Assembly: GCA_018334735.1 (NCBI GenBank) | Contig: JAGXLK010000073.1 | Coordinates: 1-8,565, forward strand | Length of the DNA stretch: 8,565 nt | Reading direction: 5' to 3' | From: Planctomycetota bacterium | Lineage (GTDB): Bacteria > Planctomycetota > Brocadiia > SM23-32 | Shown: in pieces, positions 7,199-8,565 of the stretch | Numbering within the stretch: the first letter of the stretch is position 1 | Layout: each line of letters begins with the position of its first letter | Notes under the pieces: generated by a model | Databases searched by the model: none | What the model saw: the letters and a program-made list of their open reading frames with translations, nothing else | What the model was told of the DNA's origin: nothing | Translations under genes and position numbers: made by a program

Positions 7199-7695
7199 TC
7201 AAATGGAACGGACCACTAATATCATTTCCCCCAGCGTGCGTTGCCATAAGCTCAGGTCGCCCCCGTGGTCTTCTGCCGTCAACGTACGCAACTCTGTGAG
7301 CAATTTCCGCCGTGCCTCACGGACCTTGCTCTTCTGATCCTTCTTGCGTTCCAGCTCCTCCAAGATGCGTTGCGCCAAGAACGCCCGCCATGCGGTCCTT
7401 TCACGTCAAAGCTGTACCGTGCCATGTTCAGGAAGTGGCTGAACCCGATTCGTTTTCCGCTGCCATTTGTCACGGTCAGGAGCACTACAACAGGCTCCCC
7501 TTGTCGTACTTCTTCCTCACGCACGCGAATGCTCAGTTCACACCCGTGCTCCCCCTGTGATCCGTCACTGGGCTGACCAAGCGGCGGTGGCGCTGAAGGC
7601 GCCTCCATTTGCCCTGCGCACAAGGCCGCCGCCAACCAGCACATTATACCAAAGGGTACCCCCGAGATTGGTAGGTGAAGTGTTGTCATTCTCAT
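7199..7695 (-). pseudogene. Small exported protein with beta-sandwich-like segment, frameshifted
   Basis: The ATG at 7695 has a strong GAGGAG site (7705-7710 on this strand), 9 bases away. The N-terminus (MRMTT...PFGIMCWLAAALCAG) is a classic signal peptide ending near residue 28, followed by a Pro/Gly-rich linker. Residues 52-97 (CELSIRVREEEVRQGEPVVVLLTVTNGSGK...YSFDV) have the alternating pattern of the Ig-like 'R-x-G-E-P-V-x-L-x-x-x-x-x-N' beta-sandwich segments of secreted proteins. After about residue 98 this frame turns into improbable Arg/Trp-rich sequence and stops at 7279. The -1 frame, open from 7405, reads a plausible charged helix (RAFLAQRILEELERKKDQ..., then KVREARRKLLTELRTL) ending at TGA 7201-7199. 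One indel between about 7405 and 7381 would restore roughly 166 residues. I see no classic slippery heptamer, so mutation or sequencing error is likelier than programmed frameshifting. The function is unknown. Confidence 0.68.
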
Positions 7696-7936
7696 GGTCG
7701 CTTTCTCCTCTCTATAGGAACCATACCGGAGAGTCTCAATCGGCGGTGTGTTACTCGTCCGTATTTGTCCACTCCGGTAAATCGTCTGGAAACTTGTACT
7801 TCCATATCGGATACAGGCCGAAAACACCCCCCGAAAATCGCATGTAAGGCCCTCTGAGAGGGTGTTTATTGTCGTATCCTGTTATTTTGCAGCGACATGC
7901 GATGGTACGTCCCCCTTAGCATAGTTCCAGATCCTC
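7696..7936 (-). promoter_or_regulatory. Inverted-repeat-rich leader upstream of the secreted-protein gene
   Basis: This 241-base non-coding stretch separates the two - strand genes. It contains three perfect inverted repeats: ATCGCATGT (7837-7845) with ACATGCGAT (7895-7903); AAACACCC (7822-7829) with GGGTGTTT (7860-7867); and TACCGGAG (7724-7731) with CTCCGGTA (7772-7779). A tight hairpin, CCCTC-TGA-GAGGG (7850-7862), sits inside the first pair. On the - strand the 9-base stem is followed by TTTT, so it could end transcription of the upstream gene. The first two repeats interleave, so they either compete or form a pseudoknot. Reading them as leader RNA, terminator or repeat element is inference. 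Confidence 0.45.
7850..7862. repeat. Perfect 5-bp hairpin CCCTC-TGA-GAGGG
   Basis: CCCTC (7850-7854) and GAGGG (7858-7862) form a compact stem with a three-base loop, inside the larger inverted repeat described for the leader. Neither strand shows a good T-run directly after it, so alone it is not called a terminator. Confidence 0.5.
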
Positions 7937-8565
7937 TTAATCTTCGTCACCTTTGCTGTTGCTGTCTTTGTCCTCCGTCTTGATCGCATTCTCCCCTTCA
8001 TGGTTTTCATACATGGCATTTGCCAGCTTCGCTATTGGTTCCGGGACCTTATCATCAAGCGCAATCTGGCGCAGTAAGCCGGATCGTTCATCGATGTCTA
8101 AATCCTCCAGAGTATGCAAAGCCTGTTTCGCAACCAGGTAACCATCTTTTTTCTCCCCATTGCTGATCCACTGGATCTTTGATTGGTCATGCACCAGCTC
8201 CATCAACTCGGGAACATCTTCTTTTCTGGCCACAAACATGCTTAAAGCCTTGGCTTTTTTAACGGCATTTTTGCTCTCAAAAGCTTGTCGTTTCACCTTG
8301 CTGCGCATTTCATCGTAACGTGGCATGAAACCCTCGTATATTTCGGCGTGCTTGAATGCCATCCGGACAGCCGAATAGACATATGGATACTCGTACAAGA
8401 TTTTTCCACCTTCAAGGGCTTCATCCATTAGAGATTCCGCAATATCGGGATGATACCTGTAAAGTAACCAACCGTTGTCCCGCGTTTGGCGACTTTTAAA
8501 AAAAGAAATAAGTTTGCCATCTTTTTTGCTCTTTTCATAAAGCCTTCGGCTTACTGGACGAGGGG
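7937..8565 (-). CDS. Helical, possibly HEAT-like protein, C-terminal part (truncated by window edge)
   Basis: The frame is open from the right edge of the window to TAA (7939-7937), leaving 208 residues. The ATG at 8428 is internal, since coding-quality sequence (SRRLYEKSKKDGKLISFFKS, then NGWLLYRYHPDIAESL) continues upstream of it. I do not recognise the family. The visible part is mostly amphipathic helix, rich in Lys, Glu, Asp and Leu. A stretch like LVAKQALHTLEDLDIDERSG followed by IAKLANAMYENH looks like a HEAT-type helix pair. It ends in a low-complexity acidic tail (EGENAIKTEDKDSNSKGDED). No membrane segment or enzyme motif is visible. Base use is clearly more A/T-rich than in the + strand cluster. 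It lies 241 bases upstream of the secreted-protein gene on the same strand, separated by the inverted-repeat region, so co-transcription is uncertain. Confidence 0.72.
   Translation of the reverse strand, partial: PRPVSRRLYEKSKKDGKLISFFKSRQTRDNGWLLYRYHPDIAESLMDEALEGGKILYEYPYVYSAVRMAFKHAEIYEGFMPRYDEMRSKVKRQAFESKNAVKKAKALSMFVARKEDVPELMELVHDQSKIQWISNGEKKDGYLVAKQALHTLEDLDIDERSGLLRQIALDDKVPEPIAKLANAMYENHEGENAIKTEDKDSNSKGDED

Noticed and set aside
7267..7847. Several + strand open frames opposite the secreted-protein gene
   Set aside because: They lack Shine-Dalgarno sites and protein-like composition. The - strand has a signal peptide, a strong ribosome site and a coherent (though frameshifted) product.
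1..8565. CRISPR arrays, tRNA or rRNA genes, insertion sequence with transposase
   Set aside because: No regularly spaced direct repeats, no tRNA cloverleaf signatures, no rRNA-like sequence and no transposase frame were seen on either strand.

Overview
The window looks like an accessory carbohydrate or organic-acid catabolism region from a free-living heterotrophic bacterium. The mix of gene families (a solo beta-propeller protein, a GHL10-like TIM-barrel protein, an AEC permease, an HpcH/HpaI aldolase and a large beta-helix carbohydrate-active protein) is typical of Planctomycetota, Lentisphaerota, Kiritimatiellota and similar environmental lineages. This assignment is from family style only. 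No rRNA, tRNA or phylogenetic marker is present, so it is tentative.

Left part (1-6863, all + strand): (i) the C-terminal 354 residues of a beta-propeller protein whose reading frame is open to the left window edge; (ii) a 453-residue TIM-barrel protein related to glycosyl-hydrolase-like family 10, with an altered signature at the usual E-x-D motif; (iii) a ten-helix AEC-type permease, best started at 2699 (316 aa); (iv) an HpcH/HpaI-type class II aldolase with its catalytic and metal residues intact, 33 bases behind the permease; (v) after a convincing intrinsic terminator at 4513-4566, a 720-residue right-handed beta-helix protein resembling GH141-type enzymes. None of the four complete proteins carries an export signal, so I infer intracellular processing. 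The permease would import a small acid or sugar acid, the aldolase would split a 2-keto-3-hydroxy acid into pyruvate plus an aldehyde, and the TIM-barrel, beta-helix and perhaps propeller proteins would process the parent glycan or oligosaccharide. The substrate cannot be read from sequence.

Right part (6864-8565): a 335-base gap where the strands converge, with no convincing gene. Then come two - strand genes. The first (7695 to 7199) encodes a small exported protein with a beta-sandwich-like segment and a charged helical tail, and is broken by a frameshift near 7381-7405. Its 241-base upstream region holds three perfect inverted repeats, two of them interleaved so that they compete or form a pseudoknot. 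The second (7937 to the right edge) is the C-terminal 208 residues of a helical, possibly HEAT-like protein with an acidic tail, visibly richer in A/T than the + strand cluster.

The points most worth a second look are the structured leader at 7724-7903, the frameshifted secreted protein, and the five-gene + strand cluster as a possible undescribed catabolic locus.
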